DNA of 64,000 bases, taken from positions 123,784 through 187,783 of the forward strand of contig NZ_JAIOAB010000007.1 in NCBI RefSeq assembly GCF_019890635.1, read 5' to 3'. This DNA is from Streptomyces sennicomposti. Its GTDB lineage: Bacteria; Actinomycetota; Actinomycetes; Streptomycetales; Streptomycetaceae. Both the position numbers and the translations under genes were made by a program. Shown in pieces: positions 41,705 through 50,765 of the stretch (within the stretch, counting starts at the first letter, position 1; the number at the start of each line of letters is the position of its first letter). The notes below the pieces were generated by a model. The model saw nothing but the letters and a program-made list of their open reading frames with translations, searched no databases and had not been told where the DNA came from.

Positions 41705-42073
41705 CTACTTCTCCCGCGCTTCGTCGCGGGCCTGGTGGAAGGCCTCGGAGATGGTCTCCGCGGCGCCGGACAGGACCCCCTTGGCCGCCCCGTGCGCCCC
41801 CGACTCCTTCATCCGGCCCGGAAGCTCGGTCAGCCCGGCCGGCTTGCGCGGCCCCGCCTCCAGATCGAGCCGGTTGCACGCCTCGGCGAAGCGCAGATAC
41901 GTGTCGACGCTCGCCACCACGATACGTATGTCGATCTTCAGGATCTCGATGCCGACGAGGGAGACCCGGATGAACGCGTCGATCACCAGCCCCCGGTCGA
42001 GAATCAGTTCCAGCACGTCGTAGAGGCCGCTGGAGCCTCCTCCGCCACCGCGCTGCTGTGTCGCCACGGTCAT
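41705..42073 (-). CDS. Orphan gas vesicle structural protein (GvpA/GvpJ-like)
   Basis: 122 residues from ATG 42073. A Gly-rich start (QQRGGGGGSS) is followed by SGLYDVLELILDRGLVIDAF, VSLVGIEILKIDIRIVVASV and DTYLRFAEACNRLDL, the amphipathic helix-strand-strand-helix of GvpA, the ribbed wall protein, and of GvpJ. A C-terminal extension of about 45 residues (GLTELPGRMKESGAHGAAKG, then helical AAETISEAFHQARDEAREK) favours GvpJ or a divergent GvpA. No gvpF, gvpL, gvpK, gvpN or gvpO gene is near. Vesicle formation cannot be inferred. Confidence 0.87.
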   Translation of the reverse strand: MTVATQQRGGGGGSSGLYDVLELILDRGLVIDAFIRVSLVGIEILKIDIRIVVASVDTYLRFAEACNRLDLEAGPRKPAGLTELPGRMKESGAHGAAKGVLSGAAETISEAFHQARDEAREK

Positions 42074-42117
42074 CAGCCGCCAGCCCCTTCCACCGTCGCC
42101 CGCTCCCCTCTCGGATA

Positions 42118-42151
42118 GCCCCGGCCGCCGTTCTCAAACGGCGGCCGGGGC
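42118..42151 (-). terminator. Perfect 15-base-pair hairpin terminator
   Basis: GCCCCGGCCGCCGTT (42118-42132) pairs fully with AACGGCGGCCGGGGC (42137-42151) over a CTCA loop. It begins 29 bases after the stop codon of the PAP2 phosphatase and lies before the gas vesicle gene start, so it should stop read-through of the PAP2 transcript. Confidence 0.8.
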
Positions 42152-42179
42152 CTCGGTACGGACGAAAGGACGGCGCTCC

Positions 42180-42731
42180 CTACGACAGCCACGCCTTGCG
42201 CAGCAGCCGGGGAGCCCTGCGGACCAGCCAGGCGCAGGCCAGGCCGATGACGGCGCCCGCGGCCACGTCGCTGGGGTAGTGGGCGCCGCTCTGCACGCGT
42301 TCGACGGCGACCATGCCGGCCGGAACCGCGCACAGGGCGCCCGCCAGCGGCGCGGCGGGCGCGACGGCGGCGGTGAAGGCGACCGCCGCCGCCGTGTGGC
42401 CGGACGGGAAGGACGACGAGTCGGGACGGTCCTCGACCTCGTCGTGCGGTATCCACTCCTTGGGCGGGCGGGGCCGGTCCGCGAGCCGTTTGCACAGGGC
42501 GTTGGACACCAGTTGCGCCACGGCGAGCGCCGTCAGACCGGTCACGGCGGCCCGGCGGCCGCGCCACCCGCCGGACACGGCCATGAGCGCGGCCGCGCCG
42601 CACCACAGTTTCGAGCTCTCCGCGCACTCCTCCACGGCCGACAACACCTTGGCGGCCCCGGGCGGGACCCGGGACGCCGTCTGCCGGGTCAGCCGTCGGT
42701 CCACCTCGAAGAACGCTGTCACTGCTTCCAT
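42180..42731 (-). CDS. PAP2-type membrane phosphatase
   Basis: 183 residues from ATG 42731. PAP2 signature motifs in order: KRLADRPRPPK, SSSFPSGHTAAAV and RVQSGAHYPSDVAAG. Hydrophobic helices flank them (AVTGLTALAVAQLVSNAL, AVIGLACAWLV). The family dephosphorylates lipid phosphates such as phosphatidic acid or undecaprenyl pyrophosphate at the membrane. The preferred lipid cannot be read from the motifs. It stands alone. Confidence 0.9.
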   Translation of the reverse strand: MEAVTAFFEVDRRLTRQTASRVPPGAAKVLSAVEECAESSKLWCGAAALMAVSGGWRGRRAAVTGLTALAVAQLVSNALCKRLADRPRPPKEWIPHDEVEDRPDSSSFPSGHTAAAVAFTAAVAPAAPLAGALCAVPAGMVAVERVQSGAHYPSDVAAGAVIGLACAWLVRRAPRLLRKAWLS

Positions 42732-43101
42732 GATCTGCAGGTATCCCCGTCCGGCGCGGCCGACACCCCCGGCCCGGGACGTCGCCCACGGCTGCCGCCC
42801 CTCCCGGCCGTCGCCGTCGCCCCCGGCCGTCGCCGTCGGCCCGGGTCGTGGAGAGCGGTCGCCGGCTCCCTGCCGGGCATCAGGGCCGAAGGGCCCTGGC
42901 GGCCCACCGGCGCCCGTGCTGTGCTGGAGGTGGCGGGAAGAACCGAAGAGGACGCGGAGCAGCGGCGACCACCGCGCACCGTGCGATCAGGATCCGCGAG
43001 AAGTGGATGGTTCTTTCCCGCCCGGCCATGAGCGGGCCCCGTCCGTTCCGCGGGCGCGTGCGGCGGAGCCGTTCGCAGCGCGGCATGAGAGTGCGAGGGC
43101 G
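42732..43101. other. Gene-free stretch before the nicotinate phosphoribosyltransferase
   Basis: About 370 bases without a supported gene. Bases 42790-42840 contain short repeats of CCGTCGCCGTCG. The rest has mixed composition and I see no convincing hairpin, promoter pair or repeat. It should hold the divergent promoters of the PAP2 and nicotinate phosphoribosyltransferase genes. Confidence 0.4.
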
Positions 43102-44457
43102 ATGTCGGACGTCACCACCACCGACCTGTACGAGGTGACCATGGCCCTGTCCTACCTGCGGGAGGGCATGGCGGGGCCGGCCACCTTCAGTCTCTTCGTC
43201 CGGGATCTGCCGCCCGGGCGCGGTTTCCTGGTGAGCGCCGGGCTGGAGCCCGCGCTGGACTTCCTCGCCGGTTTCCACGTCACCGCGGCGGACGTCCGAG
43301 ACTTCGCGACCGCCCTCGGCCGGCCGCCGGACGCCCTCGACGCGCTGCGGGACCTGCGGTTCTCGGGAGAGGTGCGCGCCGTCCCCGAGGGGCGCGTGGT
43401 GTTCGCGGGCGAGCCGCTACTGGAGGTCACCGCGCCGATCGCGCAGGCGCAACTGGTGGAGACGTTCCTGCTCAACCAGGTCAGCCATCAGACGGGCGTC
43501 GCTTCGAAGGCGGCCCGGTGCGTGCTGGCCGCCGCGGGGCGGCCGGTGATCGACTTCTCGCTGCGCCGCGACCACGGGGTCTCGGCGGGGCTCCAGGCCG
43601 CCCGGGTGGGGGCCGTCGCGGGGTTCGCCGGGACCAGCGACGTCGCCGCCGCGGTGCGGTGGGGGCTGCGCGCCTCCGGGACGATGGCGCACTCGTACAT
43701 CGAGGCGTTCCCCGACGAGGAGAACGCCTTCCGCGCCTTCGCCCGCGCCCACCCCGGTCCCGTCACCTTCCTCGTGGACACCTACGACACCGTCCGGGGC
43801 GTGGAGACGGCGGCGCGCGTCCTACGGGACCTCGGCCTCGGACCGGGGTGCGCCGTACGCCTGGACAGCGGGGACCTCGGGGCGCTGTCCCGGCGCGCGC
43901 GTCGGGTGCTGGACGAGGCGGAGCTGCCGGAGGTGGACATCGTCGCCAGCGGCGGTCTCGACGAGTACGGCGTGGACGACCTGGTGCGGTCCGGTGCGCC
44001 CGTCGACGTCTACGCGGTCGGCACACGCGTGGGCACCTCGGCGGACGCCCCGTACCTCGACTCCGCGTACAAGCTGGTGGAGTACGACGGGCGTCCGGTC
44101 ATGAAGCTGTCCTCGGCCAAGGTCACCGCCCCCGGGCGCAAGCAGGTCCACCGCCGGCCCGGCCGGGCGGACCTCATCGCCCTTGAGGACGAGCCGGGTC
44201 CGCCCGGTGCGGAGCCGCTGCTGCGCACCGTGATGCGGGACGGCCGCCGCACGGGGCCGCGCGACACCCTCGGCCGGGCGCACGCGCGACTGGTGGCCGA
44301 CCTCGCCGTGCTGCCCTCGGCCGCCCGCCGCATCCGGGCCCCGGAACCGCCGGCGCCCGAGATGTCCGCGCTCCTGACGCGCACGACCGCCGACCTGCGA
44401 GACCGCCTCACCGCACGGTACGGCGCGCGGACTCCGGCACCCGGCCCCGGCCGCTGA
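43102..44457 (+). CDS. pncB: Nicotinate phosphoribosyltransferase
   Basis: 451 residues from ATG 43102. It converts nicotinate and PRPP to nicotinate mononucleotide in the NAD salvage pathway. Landmarks: VTTTDLYEVTMALSYL, a typical N terminus; ETFLLNQVSHQTGVASKAAR; the phosphorylated-His region in DFSLRRDHGVSAGLQAAR; GTMAHSYIEAFPDEENAFRA; VRLDSGDLGALSRRARRVLD; and DVYAVGTRVGTS. Length fits the family. It does not sit with other NAD genes. The start has GAGGGCG upstream. Confidence 0.92.
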   Translation: MSDVTTTDLYEVTMALSYLREGMAGPATFSLFVRDLPPGRGFLVSAGLEPALDFLAGFHVTAADVRDFATALGRPPDALDALRDLRFSGEVRAVPEGRVVFAGEPLLEVTAPIAQAQLVETFLLNQVSHQTGVASKAARCVLAAAGRPVIDFSLRRDHGVSAGLQAARVGAVAGFAGTSDVAAAVRWGLRASGTMAHSYIEAFPDEENAFRAFARAHPGPVTFLVDTYDTVRGVETAARVLRDLGLGPGCAVRLDSGDLGALSRRARRVLDEAELPEVDIVASGGLDEYGVDDLVRSGAPVDVYAVGTRVGTSADAPYLDSAYKLVEYDGRPVMKLSSAKVTAPGRKQVHRRPGRADLIALEDEPGPPGAEPLLRTVMRDGRRTGPRDTLGRAHARLVADLAVLPSAARRIRAPEPPAPEMSALLTRTTADLRDRLTARYGARTPAPGPGR

Positions 44458-44503
44458 ACTCCCCTCGGCGGGGCGGCAGTCGGGGTGCCGGGGCCGCACG
44501 GGG

Positions 44504-45409
44504 TCAGTCGTGGGCGACGACCGCGACGGGGGCCGTGGCGTGGTGCAGTACGGCGTGGGTGACGTGGCCGATATGGGCGCCGAAGGGGTTGCGGCGCACG
44601 CGCCGGCCCACGACGACCAGGGAGGCCTCGCGGGCGGCCTCGACGATCAGTTCGGCGGGACTGCCCGCGCCGCACCGCTCCTCGACCGCGACGTCCGGGT
44701 ACTTCTGCCGCCAGGGGCGCAGCGCCTCGGTCAGATCAGCGGCTTCGCCCTCCGCGACCGCCGAGTACAGCTCCGCGTCGGCGGGCATGGCGTAGCCGTA
44801 GTACGGGGGCGGGTACCAGCCGTGCACGACGCGCAGCGAGGTGCCGCGCCGCAGGGCGGCCTCGAAGGCGAACTCGATCAGGGCGTCGTCCAGGTGGCGG
44901 GTGTCCAGCCCCAGTACGACGGGCCGGAAGGGGGCCGTCGCGGACGGTGCGCCCGCGGCGCCCGCCTCGTGCTCCTGGGTGGCCTGGCCCCCGGAGCGGA
45001 CGAGGACGACCGGCTGCCGGGCGTGCGCCACGACGGACAGGCTGACGGAGCCGACCATGAAGCCGCCGAGCCCGCCCAGGGCGCGCGAGCCGAGGACCAG
45101 CAACTGCGCGGCCTCGGCGGTCTCGGCGAGCACCTGAGCGGGGACGCCGGACAACTGCTCGGTGGTGATGTCGAGGTCCGGGTGGCGCTGCCGCAGTTCC
45201 GCGGCGGCCTCGCGGGGCACCCGCTCCGTCCAGTGCCGGTGCGCCCGCTCGCTCACCACGGGCGCCAGGGCGACGGGCTCGGGCACCGGCTCCCACACGT
45301 GCACGAGCCGGACGGGCAGCCGCAGCAACTCCGCCTCCCGCGCGGCCCATTCGGCGGCGGCCCGGCTTTCCGGCGAACCGTCGAGACCGACGGTGACTGT
45401 GCGGGACAT
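44504..45409 (-). CDS. Tandem universal stress protein
   Basis: 301 residues from ATG 45409, with AGGTGGAGACC upstream. Two UspA domains in tandem. The first starts VTVGLDGSPESRAAAEWAAR, with the nucleotide-site GSRALGGLGGFMVGSVS. The second starts RPVVLGLDTRHLDDALIEFA and has GRRVRRNPFGAHIGHVTHAV. The double-domain form is common in actinomycetes and linked to stress and hypoxia. The first domain keeps the Gly-x2-Gly-x9-Gly-Ser ATP motif better than the second. It is transcribed alone. Confidence 0.9.
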   Translation of the reverse strand: MSRTVTVGLDGSPESRAAAEWAAREAELLRLPVRLVHVWEPVPEPVALAPVVSERAHRHWTERVPREAAAELRQRHPDLDITTEQLSGVPAQVLAETAEAAQLLVLGSRALGGLGGFMVGSVSLSVVAHARQPVVLVRSGGQATQEHEAGAAGAPSATAPFRPVVLGLDTRHLDDALIEFAFEAALRRGTSLRVVHGWYPPPYYGYAMPADAELYSAVAEGEAADLTEALRPWRQKYPDVAVEERCGAGSPAELIVEAAREASLVVVGRRVRRNPFGAHIGHVTHAVLHHATAPVAVVAHD

Positions 45410-45645
45410 GGTCTCCACCTCCGTGCGACGACTGATCCACCACGAGCATGCGGCGGCGGCCCCGGGCGGCGACAGGGGCCGCAGGTCCCGACCGGGGGCC
45501 GACCGGCCCACGCGGCGCCCGGCCCACAGGGCGGGGCGGCGTACGGGCGGTCCGACGTACGGGGACGGCCGGCCGCGGGGGTGCCCGGGCCGGGCCGGCT
45601 CCGCCGGAGGGGACCGGGCGCCCGCCGGCGAAAGGCCCCCGAGTG

Positions 45646-46302
45646 TCAGCTCTTCGGCATGAGGACCGTGTCGACGATGTAGACCGTCGCGTTGGCGGTG
45701 CGGACGTTGCCGCAGACGACCTTCGCGCTGCCGTCGACCGTGTACGTCTCGCCCGAACCGGCGGTCGTCAGCCGGGACTTCTCCAGGGTTTCGTAGGAGC
45801 CCTTCGTCAGGTCCTTCGGCGCGAGGCGCTTGCCGACGACGTGGTAGGTGAGGATCTTCGTCAACTCGGCCTTGTCGCCCAGGACCTTGTCCAGGGTGGC
45901 CTTCGGGATCTTGGCGAAGGCGTCGTCGGTGGGCGCGAACACGGTGATGTTCTGCGCGTTGTTGAGCGTGTCGACCAGGCCGGCCTTCTTCACCGCGGTC
46001 ACCAGCGTGGAGAGCACGGGGTTGTGCGAGGCGGCGGTGGCGACGGGGTCCTGCGCCATGCCGTCGAAGGACCCGGCGCCGTTCTTCGGCACCGCCGAGC
46101 AGGCCGCGCCGAACGGCTGGTCCATGGCGCTCGCGCTGCTGCCGGAACCGCCCATGTCGTCGCTGCCCGACGAGGCGGACGCCTTGGCGGAGGTGTCCGA
46201 CGCGCCCGAGTCGCCGCTGTCGTCGGAGCAGGCGGTCAGGGCGAGGGGCAGCACCGCTGCGGCGGCGAGGGCGACGGCGAGGCGGCGGGTACGGGTGGTC
46301 AT
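45646..46302 (-). CDS. Fasciclin-domain lipoprotein
   Basis: 218 residues from ATG 46302 with GGGAGAACC upstream. Signal peptide with lipobox VLPLALTACSDD. A Ser/Gly/Asp linker leads to the FAS1 domain: NPVLSTLVTAVKKAGLVDTL, TVFAPTDDAFAKIP (box H1), LTYHVVGKRL (box H2 with Tyr-His) and VYIVDTVLMPKS at the end. FAS1 lipoproteins such as MPT70/MPB83 are surface adhesion proteins. Extra Cys residues (GAACSAVP, KVVCGNVR) could form a disulfide. The region 45410-45645 upstream of the stop holds nothing I recognise. Confidence 0.9.
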   Translation of the reverse strand: MTTRTRRLAVALAAAAVLPLALTACSDDSGDSGASDTSAKASASSGSDDMGGSGSSASAMDQPFGAACSAVPKNGAGSFDGMAQDPVATAASHNPVLSTLVTAVKKAGLVDTLNNAQNITVFAPTDDAFAKIPKATLDKVLGDKAELTKILTYHVVGKRLAPKDLTKGSYETLEKSRLTTAGSGETYTVDGSAKVVCGNVRTANATVYIVDTVLMPKS

Positions 46303-46592
46303 CGTGGTTCTCCCGGTGAGGGTGGGGCGTGCTGTCGAAGGCGGAGGCGACGAAGGGGGCGACTCGGCCGCGCGTGGCCCGGCCGGGTCCTCCTCTTCGT
46401 CCCTCACGCGGGGAATCCGGGGCCGTGGCCTGGCCGGATGGGTGGCAACCCTCGATCGGGTGAAAGATCGCCCGGCGGCAATCCGCTCCACGCGCGGCGA
46501 CGGATGATCTGGCGGCCCTGTGACGGATTCCTCACGGAACCCCTGGGGGAAGGGGTCGCTCCGGCCCCTCGTCAGGGGTGATCGTGGGCGGT

Positions 46593-47516
46593 ATGAACGA
46601 TCACCGTACGGCGCCCGCCGACCCGGCCCCGGCTCGGAGCGAGGAGGCGGACGAGGTCCGTCGTTTCTGGGCCGGGCTCGGTCTTCCGGGACTGATCGAC
46701 GTCCACACGCACTTCATGCCCGAGCGGGTCCTGCGCAAGGTGTGGGACTACTTCGACGCCAACGGGCCGCTGATCGGCGGGCTGGAGTGGCCGATCACGT
46801 ACCGCGCGGAGGAGGCGGAACGCACGGCGCTGCTCCGGGAGTTCGGGGTGCTGGCCTTCACCTCCATGCTCTACCCGCACAAGCCCGGCATGGCCCGGTG
46901 GCTGAACGGCTGGGCCGCCGAGTTCGCCCGCCGCACCCCCGACTGCCTGCACACCGCCACGCTGTACCCCGAGCCGGGCGTGGAGGCGTACGTCCGCGAG
47001 GCCGTCGAGGCGGGGGCGCGGGTGTTCAAGTCCCATGTGCAGGTGGGGGCCTACGATCCGGCCGACGAGCGGTTGGAACAGGCGTGGGGCCTGCTCGCCG
47101 AGGCCCGTGTCCCCGTGGTGATGCACTGCGGCTCCGGTCCCGCGCCCGGCAGGCACACCGGCCCCGAACCCGTCGCCCGGCTGCTGGCGCGCCACCCGCG
47201 ACTGCGGCTGATCGTCGCGCACATGGGCATGCCCGAGTACGAGGAGTTCCTCGGCCTCGCCGAACGGTACGACGAGGTGCGGCTGGACACGACGATGGTG
47301 TTCACCGATTTCTCCGAGGGTTTCATGCCGTTCCCGGTCCGGGCCCTGCCGAGGCTCGCGGCGCTCGGCGACCGTGTCCTGCTCGGCACCGACTTCCCCA
47401 ACATCCCCTATCCGTACCTGCATCAGCTCCAGGCCCTGGAGCGGCTGGGTCTGGGCGAGGACTGGCTGCGGGCCGTGTGCCACGACAACGCGGCGAAGCT
47501 GTTCTCGGTGGCGTGA
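46593..47516 (+). CDS. Amidohydrolase-family metal enzyme
   Basis: 307 residues from ATG 46593; GTG 46578 would add five. The N terminus has the metal motif LIDVHTHFMPERVLRKVW (His-x-His). Later come VFKSHVQVGAYDP, PVVMHCGSGPAPGRHTG, RLIVAHMGMPEYEEFLG and LGTDFPNIPYPYLHQ, matching the amidohydrolase-2 (ACMSD/OHCU decarboxylase-like) branch. Members hydrolyse or decarboxylate carboxylated aromatic or heterocyclic compounds. The exact reaction is unknown. It is not in an operon; the region 46303-46592 before it is gene-free. Confidence 0.87.
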   Translation: MNDHRTAPADPAPARSEEADEVRRFWAGLGLPGLIDVHTHFMPERVLRKVWDYFDANGPLIGGLEWPITYRAEEAERTALLREFGVLAFTSMLYPHKPGMARWLNGWAAEFARRTPDCLHTATLYPEPGVEAYVREAVEAGARVFKSHVQVGAYDPADERLEQAWGLLAEARVPVVMHCGSGPAPGRHTGPEPVARLLARHPRLRLIVAHMGMPEYEEFLGLAERYDEVRLDTTMVFTDFSEGFMPFPVRALPRLAALGDRVLLGTDFPNIPYPYLHQLQALERLGLGEDWLRAVCHDNAAKLFSVA

Positions 47517-47525
47517 GCGGGCGGC

Positions 47526-48287
47526 TCAGCCGGCGGGCCAGGTGCCGAGCGCGCGGGCCAGCCGGCCGCTCTGCTCACGGGTGATGCCCTGGGCGAGACG
47601 GACCCCGCACCGCGGGCTCATCACCCCGTCGCAGTACAGGATCCCGGAAAAGGGCTCCCGGCCGCCCGAGAGCGGGGACGCCCCGGGGAACGCCCATGCG
47701 GCGGGCTCCCACAGCGGATGGTCGGTGAGGAGCGCCGCCGCGAGATGCGGAGCCAGCGCGCCGGGCACGCCGACCCGCGCCAGCGCGTCACCGACGGTGT
47801 CCGCCGCGTCCCCGGGCAGTTCCTCGTCGCCGAGCGCGGGCAGCAGCAGGAGCAGCCGTTCGTGCTCGGCGTGGACTCCGGGCGCGGCGCGGTCGGCGGT
47901 CCGGGCGATGTGGACGAGTTCGCGCCAGGCGAGCCCGGGTCCGGCCTGGTGGCCGTTCACAAGGGCCAGGCTGCCGTGCCGCCCCCACTCGGGGTGGGTG
48001 ACGAGATACTCCGTCGCCGGGTCCTCGGGCACGTTGGACCCGAGGACCACGGCGGTGTGGCCGCCCCCGAAGGGAACGCGGAAGACGGGCCACCGGTCCT
48101 CGTCCGTCAGCGCGTCGCACGCGGCGTCGGCGTCCGCCCCGTCCACCCCGAACCAGGCCGGGACGGGGTCGTACTCCTCCGTCCGGCTCAGCCACATCAG
48201 ATACGCGGCCCAGAAGCCCGGCAACGCGAGCAGTTCCTCCCCGGCGACCAGGGGAGCCTCTTCGAATCCATCGACCAGCAGCACCAC
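47526..48287 (-). CDS. Conserved hypothetical protein
   Basis: 253 residues from GTG 48287 (GTG 48284 also possible); the frame is open to 48533 but that part is repeat-derived. No signal peptide or membrane helix. The N-terminal half is mixed alpha/beta (LLALPGFWAAYLMWLSRTEE, WPVFRVPFGGGHTAVVLGSN, HGSLALVNGHQAGPGLAWRE) and the C-terminal half helical. I recognise no family or catalytic motif. Codon use is normal for the genome. It is convergent with the amidohydrolase gene. Confidence 0.7.
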   Translation of the reverse strand: MVLLVDGFEEAPLVAGEELLALPGFWAAYLMWLSRTEEYDPVPAWFGVDGADADAACDALTDEDRWPVFRVPFGGGHTAVVLGSNVPEDPATEYLVTHPEWGRHGSLALVNGHQAGPGLAWRELVHIARTADRAAPGVHAEHERLLLLLPALGDEELPGDAADTVGDALARVGVPGALAPHLAAALLTDHPLWEPAAWAFPGASPLSGGREPFSGILYCDGVMSPRCGVRLAQGITREQSGRLARALGTWPAG

Positions 48288-48411
48288 ACCAGCCTGCCAG
48301 CCGCCTGTGACATCGCGGGAAAAGGGGTGACGACCACGATCACGGCGCGGGACGTGCTCGGCGGGCGCGGCATGCTGGGGGCCGCCCGCAGCGGCGCGAG
48401 CGGCTGACGGA

Positions 48412-48530
48412 CCGGTCGGGGACGGCGCGGTCGGCCGACGGGCGGCCGGGCGACGCGGTCGGCCGACGGGCGGCCGAGGCCACGCGAGCAGCCGACAGGC
48501 GGCCGAGGCCACGCGAGCAGCCAACGGGCC
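48412..48530. repeat. Degenerate 28-29-base tandem repeat
   Basis: About four units, marked by GGCGGCCG at 48441, 48469 and 48498. The last two share GAGGCCACGCGAGCAGCC. It fills most of the gap 48288-48586, and I see no gene there. Confidence 0.7.
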
Positions 48531-48586
48531 CACCGATCGGCGGAAGCCGTCGGCTGTCCGCAGCGGCCCTCAGCGCCCCGTCCCGG

Positions 48587-49297
48587 TCAGTCGCGCAGCC
48601 AGATCCGCAGGGGGCCGATCGGCTCGAAGCCGTGGCGGAGCGCCGCGTCCAGGTCCTCCCCGTGCTCGTAACCGACCACGGGGAGGCCGGGGAACAGCCG
48701 CTCCACGGTGTGCAGCACGCCCGGCCAGGCCGCGGCGGCGCCGCCCGCCGACGCGAACACGTTGGAGATCCCGGCCACCCGTTCGCTGCGGCTCGCCACC
48801 GCTCCGGCCACCACCCGCCCCTCGGCGGACCGGCCGGCGAGGACGAAAGTGGCCGGGTCGTCCAGCAGCTCGGGCCGGAACAGTGCGGCGTCGTCCGCAG
48901 CGCCGGCCCGGGCGAGCTGCCAGGCGCGCAGTGCCTGCGGAGTGCGGACCACGTCCCAGGCCGGCTCCGGCACGGTGACCGGGGCGCTCGCCGGGCGGTG
49001 GATCCAGTGGGCGTCGAACAGCACCCGGAAGCCGGCCCTCGTCAGGTCCAGGTCGGCGAAGCTGTCCTTGACGCTCGCGCCGCGCGCCTCGGTGTCGATC
49101 CGGTCCAGCAACTCGGCCGCGTCGGCGCCCGGGGCCAGCGTCACGGCGTCGGGGTAATACAGCGGCGTACGGGCCGGAGCGGTCCACGCCTGTCGGCCGA
49201 ACTCGCCGCGCACACCGTGCGATCGGCTCATCACGGCGCACCACTCGGCGTTGTTGCGGGCCGCCGCCCCGACCAGGAACCGCTTCGTCGTCGTCAC
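48587..49297 (-). CDS. GNAT-fold acetyltransferase-like protein
   Basis: 236 residues from GTG 49297. The C-terminal half, from DPATFVLAGRSAEGRVVAGA through VAGISNVFASAGGAAAAWPG to GLPVVGYEHGEDLDAALRHG and the closing GFEPIGPLRIWLRD, has the strand order of a GNAT domain with an end motif typical of the fold. The N-terminal half (NNAEWCAVMSRSHGVRGEFG) is a separate region. Acetyl-CoA-binding Arg/Gly residues are not in the classical Q/R-x-x-G-x-G/A form, so catalysis is not assured. Confidence 0.65.
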   Translation of the reverse strand: MTTTKRFLVGAAARNNAEWCAVMSRSHGVRGEFGRQAWTAPARTPLYYPDAVTLAPGADAAELLDRIDTEARGASVKDSFADLDLTRAGFRVLFDAHWIHRPASAPVTVPEPAWDVVRTPQALRAWQLARAGAADDAALFRPELLDDPATFVLAGRSAEGRVVAGAVASRSERVAGISNVFASAGGAAAAWPGVLHTVERLFPGLPVVGYEHGEDLDAALRHGFEPIGPLRIWLRD

Positions 49298-49554
49298 GAG
49301 AGCGGATCATGGCCCGCCGGGGCCCGCGCGGTCGAGCGGTTTTGCCGGGACACGACGTCACGGCGGCCGCCGTGAGGTGTGCACCCGGACGGCGGGCCCG
49401 GCGGCGGCCCCGGTGGGTGTGGCGGGCTTGCCCTTGACGTGCGGGTCAGGGATTAGCGTCTGCGGGTCCGGTGCCGCCCCGGCAGGCGACGGCCGTGGCC
49501 GCCCGGCGCACCGCGACACCCAGCCGCGTCCGTTCCCGCGTCGAGAGGCCGCCC

Positions 49555-50634
49555 ATGACCACAGCCCTGCCCCGGACCGTCCGTGAAGTACGGCTCGCCA
49601 CTCCGCCCCGGGGGCTGCCCACGCCCTCGGACTTCGCCGTCGTCGAGGCTCCGCTGCCCGCCCCGGGGCCGGATCAAGTCCTCGTCCGCAACCGCCAGTT
49701 CCTGGTCTTCGGCGGTCTGCGCACCCTGATCGGCGGCGAGGCCCGCAACACCCCCGTACCGGGACTCGCGCGCGGGGACGCGTTGTACGGGCCGGCTCTC
49801 GGCGAGGTGGTGCTCGCGCCGCCCGGCAGCCCGCTGCGCCCCGGCGACCTGGTGACCCACCTGCTCGGCTGGCGCGAGTACGCCCTCGTCCCCGAGGCGC
49901 AGTGCACCCCCGTGGACCCGGCGCTGCCCGACCCCGTCGCCCAGCTCTCCTCCGGCTCGGCCGCGTACGGGGCGCTGACCCGGCTCACCGGGGTGCGCGA
50001 GGGGGACGTCGTGCTGGTCACCGGCGCCGCCGGGGGCGTGGGGTCCCTGGCGGGGCAGATCGCCCGGCTGCTGGGGGCCGCGCGGGTGATCGGCACGACC
50101 GGTTCGCCGCGGAAGGCGGAACGGCTGGTCTCCGAGCTGGGGTACGACGCGGTCCTGACCGCCGGGTCCTGGCGCGGGGCGCACGACGCGGCGGACTCCC
50201 GGGCGGCGTACCGGGCGTTCGCCGCGCAGCTCGCCGAGGCCGCGCCGGACGGCATCGACGTCCTGCTCGACACGGTGGGCGGCACGCAGCTGACGGCGGC
50301 GGTGGACGCCGCCCGGCAGGGGGCGCGGTTCGCGCTGGTGGGGGCGCTGTCCGGGCAGCTGGCGGCGGAGGGTTCCGGGGCGACGGCCCCGGTGGAGATC
50401 GACGCGTTCCGGCTCATCGTCAAGGGGGTGTCGCTCAGGGGGTACATCGGCGTCGACCATCCCGAGGTGGAAGCGGAGTGGCTGGGGCGGTTCGCGGCGT
50501 GGCTGCGCTCCGGCGAGATCCGCTTCCCGCTCACCCGGATCACGGGCATCGACCGCGCTCCGTGGGCGTTGCGGGAGCTGACCGAGGGGAGCCAGTTCGG
50601 TACGGTCGTCGTGGAGTTGCCGGACCACGGCTGA
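49555..50634 (+). CDS. Zinc-independent MDR family NADPH:quinone/alkenal-type oxidoreductase
   Basis: 359 residues from ATG 49555. The N-terminal GroES-like domain reads VREVRLATPPRGLPTPSDFA and VLVRNRQFLVFGG. The Rossmann domain has DVVLVTGAAGGVGSLAGQIA with the Ala-x-x-Gly-x-x-Gly motif, the NADPH-type GTTGSPRKAERLVSELGYD, and DGIDVLLDTVGGTQLTAAVD. The structural zinc Cys set is absent. It resembles CurA/prostaglandin reductase-like double-bond reductases. A MerR gene follows in the same direction, 131 bases away over repeats of ACGACACGG. Confidence 0.87.
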   Translation: MTTALPRTVREVRLATPPRGLPTPSDFAVVEAPLPAPGPDQVLVRNRQFLVFGGLRTLIGGEARNTPVPGLARGDALYGPALGEVVLAPPGSPLRPGDLVTHLLGWREYALVPEAQCTPVDPALPDPVAQLSSGSAAYGALTRLTGVREGDVVLVTGAAGGVGSLAGQIARLLGAARVIGTTGSPRKAERLVSELGYDAVLTAGSWRGAHDAADSRAAYRAFAAQLAEAAPDGIDVLLDTVGGTQLTAAVDAARQGARFALVGALSGQLAAEGSGATAPVEIDAFRLIVKGVSLRGYIGVDHPEVEAEWLGRFAAWLRSGEIRFPLTRITGIDRAPWALRELTEGSQFGTVVVELPDHG

Positions 50635-50765
50635 CACAGCACGGCTGACACGACACGGCCCGCGCGACACGGCTGGTACGACACGACGGGTACAGCGGCT
50701 GACGGACCACGACCGACGGATCACGACCGGCGGCCGCCGGCGGCAGCGGGCAGGAGGCACGGGGC

